Positions 8,890-16,332 of a DNA stretch of 26,034 nucleotides are shown piece after piece. Numbering within the stretch: the stretch's first letter is position 1; each line of letters opens with the position of its first letter. The notes under the pieces are model-generated. The model saw only the letters and a program-made list of their open reading frames with translations, had not been told where the DNA came from and did no database searches. Position numbers and translations under genes: made by a program. Origin of the DNA: Gemmatimonadota bacterium (GTDB lineage Bacteria > Latescibacterota > UBA2968 > UBA8231); NCBI GenBank assembly GCA_009840005.1, contig VXOR01000038.1, forward strand, positions 1 to 26,034, in the 5' to 3' direction.

Positions 8890-10524
8890 ATGGCCTTTTC
8901 TTCCAAGGGCACCACCCACCGCAGCACTGCCACGGGCCGCCGCGGCATGATCGCTTCGGCGCATCCGCTCGCTTCTCTCGCTGGTATGCGCATCCTGATG
9001 GAGGGCGGCAATGCCATTGACGCGGCCATTGCCACGGCCGCTGCGCTCAACGTGGTCGAGCCGTATATGTCGGGCATTGGCGGCGTCGGCTATCTGCACA
9101 TCTACAGCGCCCGCGCCAAAGAGCACAAGATCGTCGATTACGTCGGCCTCACCCCGCGCGCGGCCACGCTGAGCCTGTACGATAGCGACGACAAACAGGG
9201 GTTTGGTCCCCTCACGCCGTTAGTACCGGGTGCTTGCGGCGGCTGGCTGGCCGCGCTGGAGCGCTACGGCTCGCTGGACGCCGCCCGCGTCTTTGCTCCG
9301 GCCATTGAGTACGCCGAGCAGGGCTACGCCCTCACGGTCAAGAACGCCTATTTCTACGCGGGTGCGGCCTCAAGCCTGCGCCGCTTCAAGACCGGTGCCG
9401 ACACCTATCTGCTCGACAGCACGGCCCCCGAGCCTGGCGAAGTGGTGGTGCAAAAGGCCCTTGCCGAGACCTTCCGCCAAGTTGCGGCCGAGGGCGCGGA
9501 TGTCTTTTACAAGGGCGCGATTGCCGACCGCATGGTTCGCTATATGGAGGAGACCGGCGGTCTGATTACAAAAGAAGACCTCGCCGACTTTGCCCCGGCA
9601 TTCATTGACCCAGTCTCCATCAACTATCGCGGCTATGAGGTTTTTGCGCCGCCGCCGCCCTGCCAAGCTGTCCAGTACTTGGAGACGCTGGCCATCATGG
9701 AGGGCTTTGACGTGGCTGGCCTCGGCCACAACACCGCCCCGACCTTGCACCGCTTTATCGAGACCACCAAGCTGGCCATGGCCGACCGCATTGCCTATGC
9801 GGCCATCGACGACCCGCCGACAGCGGGCCTGCTCTCGAAGGAATACGCAGCCGAGCGACGCGCGCTCATCGGCGACAAGGCCCAGTTTACTGCGGGCGAC
9901 CACCTCGTGCCCGGTGGCCCGGTTGGCGAGGTCAAAGCGGGTGACCCGCGCGCGTGGATGAGCGAATGCACGACCCACTTCGACACCATCGACGCCGATG
10001 GCAACGCCGTCGCCTGCACCCAGAGCTTGGGCGGTGCTTTTGGTTCGTCTATGGTGGTGCCGGAGACTGGCATTGCACTCAACAACTTCATGCGCTGGTT
10101 CGACCGCGAGCCTACTAGCCCCAACGCGATTGGTCCGGCCAAGAAAAACGAGATGTGCGTCTCGCCGGCCCAGATTTGGGACGCCGACGGCCTGCGCCTG
10201 CTCATCGGCACTCCAGGGAGCTATGGCATTCTCCAGACTACTCCGCAGATGATTATGAACGTCCTCGATCACCAGATGAACGTCCAAGCCGCCATTGAGG
10301 CCCCGCGCGTCAAGACCGGCAGCCCCGGCTTTGTCGTCGATGCTGAAAACCGCATTGACCGCGAGGTCTTGGCCGAGTTGGAGCGCCGCGGCCATCAGTT
10401 CAATTTCCTCGGCGACTGGTCGCCCGGTGTCGGCGGTGGCCAGGGCATCATGATCGATGCCGATACGGGTTCTTTTATGGGCGGGGCCGACCCGCGCCGC
10501 GACGGTTATGCCCTCGGTTGGTAA
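8890..10524 (+). CDS. ggt: Gamma-glutamyltranspeptidase-family Ntn hydrolase (cytoplasmic, atypical substrate site)
   Basis: This is a 544-aa protein. The ATG at 8890 has AAGGAG 9 nt upstream; a TTG at 8881 would touch that site and is rejected. The family is made as one chain and self-cleaves before a threonine. Here that is T361 in 'ECTTHFDTIDADGNAV', which becomes the nucleophile of the small subunit, followed by 'GGAFGSSMVVPETGIALNNFM'. No signal peptide is visible, unlike most GGTs, so it probably acts in the cytoplasm. Two substrate-site elements of canonical GGT look changed. The 'FRE' arginine motif is replaced by Y84-V85-G86, and the Ser-Ser of 'LSSMSP' aligns with Met-Cys in 'EMCVSP'. 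I therefore doubt glutathione as substrate. An amide of another acid is possible, as in the acylase-like branch. An ABC importer follows directly. Confidence 0.87.
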   Translation: MAFSSKGTTHRSTATGRRGMIASAHPLASLAGMRILMEGGNAIDAAIATAAALNVVEPYMSGIGGVGYLHIYSARAKEHKIVDYVGLTPRAATLSLYDSDDKQGFGPLTPLVPGACGGWLAALERYGSLDAARVFAPAIEYAEQGYALTVKNAYFYAGAASSLRRFKTGADTYLLDSTAPEPGEVVVQKALAETFRQVAAEGADVFYKGAIADRMVRYMEETGGLITKEDLADFAPAFIDPVSINYRGYEVFAPPPPCQAVQYLETLAIMEGFDVAGLGHNTAPTLHRFIETTKLAMADRIAYAAIDDPPTAGLLSKEYAAERRALIGDKAQFTAGDHLVPGGPVGEVKAGDPRAWMSECTTHFDTIDADGNAVACTQSLGGAFGSSMVVPETGIALNNFMRWFDREPTSPNAIGPAKKNEMCVSPAQIWDADGLRLLIGTPGSYGILQTTPQMIMNVLDHQMNVQAAIEAPRVKTGSPGFVVDAENRIDREVLAELERRGHQFNFLGDWSPGVGGGQGIMIDADTGSFMGGADPRRDGYALGW

Positions 10525-11643
10525 GTGGTGATCACAGACGGCACCCCCCACGTCGAGTTTTCCGGCGTCAGCAAAAGCTACGACGGCCGCAATTGGGTCG
10601 TGCGTGACCTCGACCTTGTGGTACACAAGGGCGAATTCCTCACCATGCTCGGGCCATCTGGCTCCGGCAAGACGACCTGCTTGATGATGCTCGCCGGGTT
10701 TGAGACGCCCGCTGCCGGGATCATCCGCATCAATGGCGTGCCGGTCGGCGATTTGCCCCCCCACAAGCGCGACATCGGCGTCGTATTTCAAAACTACGCG
10801 CTCTTTCCGCACATGACGGTCGGCCGCAACTTGGCGTTTCCACTCGAAGTGCGGGGCATGGACCCCAGCGAGCAGCGAGAGCGGGTGACTCGCACCCTGC
10901 GTCTCGTGCGCCTCGAAGGTTTGGAGGATCGCCGCCCAGGGCAGCTATCCGGTGGCCAGCAACAGCGCGTGGCGATCGCCCGCGCCTTGGTCTTCGAGCC
11001 GGAACTGGTGTTGATGGACGAGCCGCTTGGCGCGCTCGACCGACGCCTGCGCGAGGAAATGCAATACGAAATCCGCCGCATTCAGCGCACCTTGGGCATA
11101 ACGGTCGTCTATGTTACGCACGATCAGCAGGAGGCCATGGTCATGTCGGATCGGGTCGCTGTCTTTCGCGGCGGCGCGATCGAGCAGGTCGCGTCTCCAG
11201 AGGTGCTCTACGAAGAGCCGGAGCGCGCTTTCGTAGCCCATTTCATCGGCGAGAACAATCGCCTAAACGGCGTGGTGCACACGGTCGGCGACGGCGTGTG
11301 CGAAGTGGAGGTCGGCGATGCGCTCATCAAGGCCGTGAGCTTGGGGCAATGCTCGCCGGGGGCTGCGGCGACAGTCGTCGTGCGCCCGGAGCGGGTGAAG
11401 CTCTCGCCAAGTGAGGGCGAGCACTCGTACGCCAACGAGTTTGACGCTGATGTCGAGGATATAGCATTTCTCGGCGATCACATACGTCTGCGCCTAAAGC
11501 TGTGTGGGCACTCGGGCTTCATCGTCAAGATCCCCAACGTCGTGGGTCAGGGGGGTGTGTTGGAGGGAGATCGGATCCGCGTCGGCTGGACTGCGCTGGA
11601 CTGCCGCGCGCTGCAACCCGATGCGGCGGACGACGAGGACTAG
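10525..11643 (+). CDS. ABC transporter ATPase, PotA-like (spermidine/putrescine-type importer)
   Basis: This is a 372-aa protein starting with GTG (10525, or the adjacent GTG at 10528) immediately after the GGT stop. It hydrolyses ATP to drive the two permeases encoded next. Visible parts are Walker A GPSGSGKTT (43-51), the Q-loop in 'VVFQNYALFPHMTV', the signature LSGGQQQR (141-148), Walker B LVLMDEP (161-167), D-loop 'GALD', and switch H199 in 'VTHDQQEAM'. A C-terminal TOBE-type region runs from about 245 to 355. This domain order is that of the PotA/FbpC/MalK group. The PotB/PotC-like partners favour polyamine-like or small organic solutes, but substrate cannot be read from the ATPase. Confidence 0.92.
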   Translation: MVITDGTPHVEFSGVSKSYDGRNWVVRDLDLVVHKGEFLTMLGPSGSGKTTCLMMLAGFETPAAGIIRINGVPVGDLPPHKRDIGVVFQNYALFPHMTVGRNLAFPLEVRGMDPSEQRERVTRTLRLVRLEGLEDRRPGQLSGGQQQRVAIARALVFEPELVLMDEPLGALDRRLREEMQYEIRRIQRTLGITVVYVTHDQQEAMVMSDRVAVFRGGAIEQVASPEVLYEEPERAFVAHFIGENNRLNGVVHTVGDGVCEVEVGDALIKAVSLGQCSPGAAATVVVRPERVKLSPSEGEHSYANEFDADVEDIAFLGDHIRLRLKLCGHSGFIVKIPNVVGQGGVLEGDRIRVGWTALDCRALQPDAADDED

Positions 11644-11688
11644 AATCTTGGTTGACCAACTGATGTTACGTACGGGCTCCTTAGGAAT

Positions 11689-11776
11689 GAGATACTTCGC
11701 TTCGCTCAGTATGACAGGTGCTAGCCTTTGGCTTCTCGGTCATGCTGAGAGAAGCACAGAGGAGTTGAAGCATCTC
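11689..11776. repeat. REP-like imperfect palindrome between the ATPase and permease genes
   Basis: The left arm 11689-11715 (GAGATACTTC...CTCAGTATGAC) and right arm 11739-11776 (GTCATGCTGAG...GAAGCATCTC) are inverted, with about 11 extra nt in the right arm. The wording is that of the widespread 'CTTCGCTTCGCTCAG(C/A)ATGACA' palindrome. It makes up most of the 170-bp gap between two genes otherwise expected to be one transcript, and could modulate relative expression. Confidence 0.7.
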
Positions 11777-11813
11777 TATGGCGGCGAATGCCTAGCAGCC
11801 CACAGGCCGGACG

Positions 11814-13037
11814 ATGCCTAACACACAGACGGGTTTAGACGCGTCCAAGCAGCAGGCGCAGCAGCGGCGGCGCGCGATCGGATTGGCCCTGCCACTGATC
11901 GCCTTTGTCCTAGCGAGCTTTGTCGCGCCGCTCGGGACCTTACTGGTGCGCAGCGCGTACGATCCTCTAGTCGCGGATGCATTGCCGGAAACGCTTGCCC
12001 TATTGCGCGCTTGGGATGGGACCAGTGCCTTGGAGGAGCCGGTGTACGCAACGGCTGCACGCGAGTTGCTGCAGGCGCGGGAGGAGCGCACCCTCGGCCA
12101 AATTGCCACGCGCGTCAACCGCATCACAAGCGGCCTGCGCAGCCTCGTCACGCGCAGTGTGCGCAAGCTGCGCAACGCCAGCGGCGACTCTTGGCGCGAG
12201 ACCATGATCGGCATCGACGATGCTTGGGGTGAGCCGGCAGTGTGGCTGGCTATTCGCAGTGCTGGGGAGCGGTTCACGTTGCGCCACTATATCAATGCGC
12301 TCGACCTCATGCGCCAACCCGATGGTAGCATCGCCCGGCAGTTAGAGGAACGGCGCATCTATCTGCCGCTCTTGTGGCGCACGTTGGCCATTAGCTTGGG
12401 CATTTCCGCGCTGTGCTTGGCCATTGGCTACCCGATTGCCCACCTGATCGTCCACGCGCCGCCGCGCCGCGCCAATCTGCTGTTGTTGCTGGTGTTGGTG
12501 CCGTTTTGGACCTCCCTGCTGGTGCGGACGACGGCTTGGATCGTGCTGCTCCAGACCCAAGGCGTGATCAACAGCTTGCTGGTGGCGGTCGGACTGGTCG
12601 CGGACGATGGCCGCATCGCCATGATATACAACATGACCGGCACATTTGTGGCGATGACCCACGTGCTGCTGCCCTTTATGGTACTGCCGCTGTACTCGGT
12701 GATGCGTTCGATTCCGCCGTCGCATGTGCGGGCTGCGGCTTCTCTCGGCGCGACGCCCTTTCAGGCGTTCTGGCGCGTCTATTGGCCGCAGACCTTGCCC
12801 GGCGTTGGCGCTGGATCGCTGATGGTGTTCATCCTCGCCATTGGCTACTACATCACGCCGGCGCTGGTCGGCGGGAGCAAAGGCCAGCTCATCTCCAACA
12901 TGATCGCCTATCACATGCAGACCTCGCTCAATTGGGGACTCGCCGCTGCACTCGCCGCCATCCTGCTCGTGGGCATCATCGCGCTGTACGTGCTCTACGA
13001 CCGCGTGGTGGGCATCGACCGCATGAGGCTGGGCTGA
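11814..13037 (+). CDS. ABC transporter permease, PotB-like, with an enlarged periplasmic region
   Basis: This is a 407-aa inner-membrane subunit. One transmembrane helix (about 22-45) is followed by a roughly 135-residue soluble segment. The remaining helices begin near residue 185, and the EAA coupling loop reads 'RAAASLGATPFQAFWRVYWPQTLPG' in the C-terminal half. A long segment between the first and second helices occurs in some polyamine/opine-type permeases of about 410 aa. E. coli PotB, at about 275 aa, lacks it. The ATG at 11814 has only a weak GGCCGG-like site. The stop overlaps the next start by 1 nt (TGATG). It pairs with the product of the next gene to form the channel. Confidence 0.88.
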   Translation: MPNTQTGLDASKQQAQQRRRAIGLALPLIAFVLASFVAPLGTLLVRSAYDPLVADALPETLALLRAWDGTSALEEPVYATAARELLQAREERTLGQIATRVNRITSGLRSLVTRSVRKLRNASGDSWRETMIGIDDAWGEPAVWLAIRSAGERFTLRHYINALDLMRQPDGSIARQLEERRIYLPLLWRTLAISLGISALCLAIGYPIAHLIVHAPPRRANLLLLLVLVPFWTSLLVRTTAWIVLLQTQGVINSLLVAVGLVADDGRIAMIYNMTGTFVAMTHVLLPFMVLPLYSVMRSIPPSHVRAAASLGATPFQAFWRVYWPQTLPGVGAGSLMVFILAIGYYITPALVGGSKGQLISNMIAYHMQTSLNWGLAAALAAILLVGIIALYVLYDRVVGIDRMRLG

Positions 13038-13846
13038 TGTTGGCGCGGTGGGTCTATCTCGCGTTCTGCACGGCGGCGTTTGTCTTCTTGGTCGCGCCGA
13101 TTTTGGTGATCGTACCGCTCAGCTTTAACGCGGAGCCGTATTTTACGTTTACCGAGGGCATGTTGCGCTTCGACCCGGAGGCGTATTCGCTGCGTTGGTA
13201 CCGCAGCATCTTTGAAGACGGCGTGTGGACCCGCGCCTTAGCCAACAGCTTGGTCATCGGCGTCTCGGCGACCCTGCTGGCGACCTCGCTTGGCACTCTT
13301 GCGGCCCTTGGGCTGGCGAACTCGGCCATGCCCGCTCGGCGGGCGGTGATGGGGCTGTTGATCTCGCCGATGATCACGCCGGTCATCATCGCCGCAGTGG
13401 GGATGTTCTTCTTTTACTCCAGCCTCGGCTTGGCTCAGACCCACCTCGGCATAATCCTCGCCCATGCCGTGCTCGGGGTGCCGTTTGTGGTGATTACCGT
13501 AACCGCTACGTTGTCGGGCTTCGACCAGAACTTGATGCGGGCCGCCGCCAGCCTCGGCGCGGGTCCGCTGCGCAGCTTCTGGCGCGTGCAGTTGCCGCTC
13601 ATCGCACCTGGAGTTGCATCGGGCGGCTTGTTCGCCTTTGCCGCTTCCTTCGACGAGGTCGTGGTGGTGCTATTCATGGGCGGCTTGGAGCAGCGGACCA
13701 TTCCGCGACAGATGTGGGCGGGCATCCGCGAGCAGATCAGCCCCACCATCCTCGCGGTGGCGACCTTTCTCATCGCGTTTGCCGTCTTGGTGCTGTTTAC
13801 AGTGGAATGGCTGCGGCGGCGCGGGGGTCAAGCGTCCGCAAGTTGA
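13037..13846 (+). CDS. ABC transporter permease, PotC-like
   Basis: This is a 269-aa inner-membrane permease with about six helices. The reading frame is open far upstream, but the ATG at 13037 overlaps the PotB-like stop and gives the family length and a proper first helix ('LAFCTAAFVFLVAPILVIV'). The EAA loop is 'RAAASLGAGPLRSFWRVQLPLIAPG'. 'SFDEVVVVLFMGG' and 'TIPRQMWAGIREQISPTILAVAT' match the PotC/YdcV branch. No substrate-binding protein gene follows: the next gene is convergent and unrelated. I see no clear terminator in the 81 bp to that gene. Confidence 0.92.
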   Translation: MLARWVYLAFCTAAFVFLVAPILVIVPLSFNAEPYFTFTEGMLRFDPEAYSLRWYRSIFEDGVWTRALANSLVIGVSATLLATSLGTLAALGLANSAMPARRAVMGLLISPMITPVIIAAVGMFFFYSSLGLAQTHLGIILAHAVLGVPFVVITVTATLSGFDQNLMRAAASLGAGPLRSFWRVQLPLIAPGVASGGLFAFAASFDEVVVVLFMGGLEQRTIPRQMWAGIREQISPTILAVATFLIAFAVLVLFTVEWLRRRGGQASAS

Positions 13847-13927
13847 GCGCGGTTGGCAACTTGCTTAGCGCGACTAGCGGCGCAACTGACGGAAGCTCAA
13901 ATCAAAAGCCTTGACCGATCATACAGC

Positions 13928-15271
13928 TCAGTCCGCATCGACTAGCTGCCGCGCCAACGATCCCTCCCGCGTCAACGCGTACACCACGAGATTGACGCCC
14001 AAGTTATACACCAACGGCTCCTCGGCACTGGCTAGAGACGAGTGGTTGATTGCGTTATTAGCCAAAGACCAATCCAGCGTTTCCCGACCGATGCCCGCCC
14101 AGAAATCGGCGTAGTTCCGCATCGAATAGACCCCTACCAACTGCCCCCCTATTACGATACCCTCCAAATAGTCTAAAGTGCGTGGCGGGTAGTCTTGTCC
14201 ACCAACGATAAAGTGCATATCGCGCATCCCCCGCGGCAGGCTTTTTACATCGTAGAAGCAATGATAGAGCGGATGGGTTAGCTCCAAGCGGGTAAACTGC
14301 CAGTCTTTCCATTCTTGATAGCCCGCCGCTTGGAAGCTGGACCGAATGAGGGAACGCACCGCCGGAATGTCTAATTCGTCGTCCCTGTAATTGCCCCACA
14401 ACATGCTGACAATATCCACAAACAGGAACCCGCCGCCGGTCAAATACGCCCCCAAATTGGCCGCCTCGCTGTCGGTAAAATCAAACGGCGTATTGACCGT
14501 CAACAGGACGAAGGGCACTTGCAAAAGCTGCGGATCGTCCAGCCGCACCGCGTCGCGCACTTCGACGTGGACTTGGGTCGTGGCCGTCATCTTATCGGCC
14601 AATCCTTGCAGCATTCGCCGTTCCGCCATCTGACGCGGCATCTGGTGATACCAGCGCACTTGGATGTTTTCCGCTCGCACACTCTCTTCGGCCCGTTCGA
14701 TGGAAGGGCTGTAGATGCCGGACATATAGAGAAAGCCTTTGAGCTTGCGCCGATCGTCGGGATCCATCACCACCATCGCCCGGTGCCGACCCGTGTCTAG
14801 CGCCTGCACATCCAGCAACTCCAAGGACAAGTCGATCTCATCGGCCCCTTGCCGCGTCCCGGTCAACGCCCCCGTCCGCATCTGCGGCCCAATCTGCCGC
14901 GCCGGGAAATCCGGCACCGGCAGCACCAGCCGCTCCGGCAGCACCGCGGTCGGTATCCGCAGCGCCGCAGCTTTCATCATCGACAGGGGACGCGACGCCG
15001 TAGGAGCCGGACGCTGCGCCACCACCGGAGCCGCTTGCAGAGCCGGACGCCGCACTAACGGACGTTGTTGGGGTCGTTGGCGGCGGGTGAGGCTCCGCTG
15101 TGGCGGCGGCTGTTTGATAAATTTCACCATGATCGGCGACAGGACGGGGTATTGCGTAACTTGTTCGCGGCGCGGCACTGTGAAAATCAGTAGATGCAAT
15201 GCCAGCGATAACGCAAGGCATCCTTGGAGTTTTCTATTTTGGTACAACGGTACTTTCCACGGGCGTTTCAC
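13928..15271 (-). CDS. TonB-like N-terminus fused to a DUF4159 domain
   Basis: This is a 447-aa protein with a GTG start at 15271, 4 nt after the preceding glycosyltransferase stop, and GAGAGGGG 9 nt upstream. Residues about 17-33 ('LALSLALHLLIFTVP') form one membrane helix of the TonB N-terminal kind, with the typical S-x3-H. Residues 50-130 are a Pro/Arg/Ala/Gln-rich linker that would span the periplasm. Residues about 190-440 match DUF4159: 'GFLYMSGIYSPS', 'VPFVLLTVNTPFDFTDSEAANLGAYLTGGGFLFVDI', 'HPLYHCFYDVKSLP' and 'GVYSMRNYADFW'. This domain resembles a glutamine-amidotransferase-like fold of unknown function. The TonB C-terminal domain is absent. Being last in the block, it may anchor the domain to the inner membrane. 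The role is unknown. Confidence 0.82.
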   Translation of the reverse strand: MKRPWKVPLYQNRKLQGCLALSLALHLLIFTVPRREQVTQYPVLSPIMVKFIKQPPPQRSLTRRQRPQQRPLVRRPALQAAPVVAQRPAPTASRPLSMMKAAALRIPTAVLPERLVLPVPDFPARQIGPQMRTGALTGTRQGADEIDLSLELLDVQALDTGRHRAMVVMDPDDRRKLKGFLYMSGIYSPSIERAEESVRAENIQVRWYHQMPRQMAERRMLQGLADKMTATTQVHVEVRDAVRLDDPQLLQVPFVLLTVNTPFDFTDSEAANLGAYLTGGGFLFVDIVSMLWGNYRDDELDIPAVRSLIRSSFQAAGYQEWKDWQFTRLELTHPLYHCFYDVKSLPRGMRDMHFIVGGQDYPPRTLDYLEGIVIGGQLVGVYSMRNYADFWAGIGRETLDWSLANNAINHSSLASAEEPLVYNLGVNLVVYALTREGSLARQLVDAD

Positions 15272-15275
15272 GGTC

Positions 15276-16319
15276 TTATACCCCTCTCAAGGGATGAAGA
15301 TCAAGCATTAACGTCCGCTCTGCCATTTCTTCACTCGAAATGGCCTGATGCGTTTCGTGAAACGCCATCAGGTTAGGGAGGCGCATCTCTTCGGGAACTA
15401 GACGGTCCGGCCATATAGAGGCGAGCCAAAATTCGATTAGATACAGTCGAGGATCCTCGTTCTTCTTCACCATGTGGGCTATAGCCCTACGCCGCTTTTG
15501 CGATTCGGCAAACGCATTTTGCGGACTGAAAAAGTCGTGGTGATGATACAGGTGATAGCTCTGCGCCTTGGAGGCAAAGCGCATCTTATACCCATGCCGC
15601 ATGAGGCGATAGGCCAAATCCCAGCCCTCAGAATGCGGCAACCCTTCGTCAAAACCACCGACCTCCTCAAGGGCCGCACGCGGAGCCGCCGCATTGTGGG
15701 GATAAAAACTGATCCAGCCGATCGGCGAGTCGGGTACATGGTCAAAGAGCACTTGTACTTGGTCTTGCATCAACTTTAATTCTGGAAAGGGATACCCACC
15801 CTCTTGAGCTAACAGATTAATCGCCGCGAAATCGGACTGTATCATCGCCTCGGTCACCCGAAATGCGTCGGGCTGTGTCCGCATGGTATGAGCCACCGAC
15901 GCCGGAACGTCCTCCCAAGGAAGGCCCCTTTGTGGGTCTTGAACGTATTCCAAACGAGGCAGGCAATACTGGAATCCGCTCGTTACGCCATTGTAGCACT
16001 GAAAGAACTGCCAATGTTGAGCCAACCAATCGGGACCGGGTAAGGCGTCTCCATCTAAAAAGGCAACTACGTCGCCCCGCGCTTCCGCGATACCGATATT
16101 CCGCGCTCGACAGCGGCCGACATTGGCATCCAAGGGAATGACTTTTATGGACATTTGCTCATACTCACGCAGAAAATCGCCGGTTCCGTCCGTGCTGCCA
16201 TCGTCCACCACGATAACCTCAAACTGGCCCTCGGAGAATGTTTGCACCGCCAAGCCGCTTAAAACCAGCCGCAACCGATCGCGCTGATTGTGGGCGGCGA
16301 TGACGACCGAAATATCCAT
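15276..16319 (-). CDS. Family 2 (GT-A) glycosyltransferase
   Basis: This is a 347-aa protein starting at the ATG 16319, which has AGGGAG 8 nt upstream. Upstream TTG and GTG codons at 16346 and 16340 lack such a site. The GT-A Rossmann start 'ISVVIAAHNQRDRL', 'VVDDGSTDGT' (38-46) and the metal-binding D89-G-D91 in 'FLDGDALPGPDW' are clear. The C-terminal part 'EEVGGFDEGLPHSEGWDLAYRLMRHGYKM' is the galactosyltransferase-like acceptor region. It would move a sugar from a nucleotide donor to an acceptor that cannot be read here. The lack of membrane helices implies a cytoplasmic or peripheral enzyme. It lies 13 nt after the transglutaminase-fusion gene and 4 nt before the DUF4159 gene, so co-expression is likely. 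Confidence 0.92.
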   Translation of the reverse strand: MDISVVIAAHNQRDRLRLVLSGLAVQTFSEGQFEVIVVDDGSTDGTGDFLREYEQMSIKVIPLDANVGRCRARNIGIAEARGDVVAFLDGDALPGPDWLAQHWQFFQCYNGVTSGFQYCLPRLEYVQDPQRGLPWEDVPASVAHTMRTQPDAFRVTEAMIQSDFAAINLLAQEGGYPFPELKLMQDQVQVLFDHVPDSPIGWISFYPHNAAAPRAALEEVGGFDEGLPHSEGWDLAYRLMRHGYKMRFASKAQSYHLYHHHDFFSPQNAFAESQKRRRAIAHMVKKNEDPRLYLIEFWLASIWPDRLVPEEMRLPNLMAFHETHQAISSEEMAERTLMLDLHPLRGV

Positions 16320-16332
16320 TGCGCTCGCTCCC

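Noticed and set aside
9370..10812. A 480-codon open frame on the minus strand opposite the GGT-like gene
   Set aside because: It is the antisense shadow of a gene with clear GGT motifs and has low-complexity His/Ala/Gly/Arg composition with no recognisable domain. High GC explains the lack of stops.
12413..13036. Long N-terminal extension of the PotC-like permease frame
   Set aside because: The extension overlaps the PotB-like gene in another frame, is rich in Arg, Pro and His, and is not membrane-like. The ATG at 13037 overlapping the PotB-like stop gives the family length.
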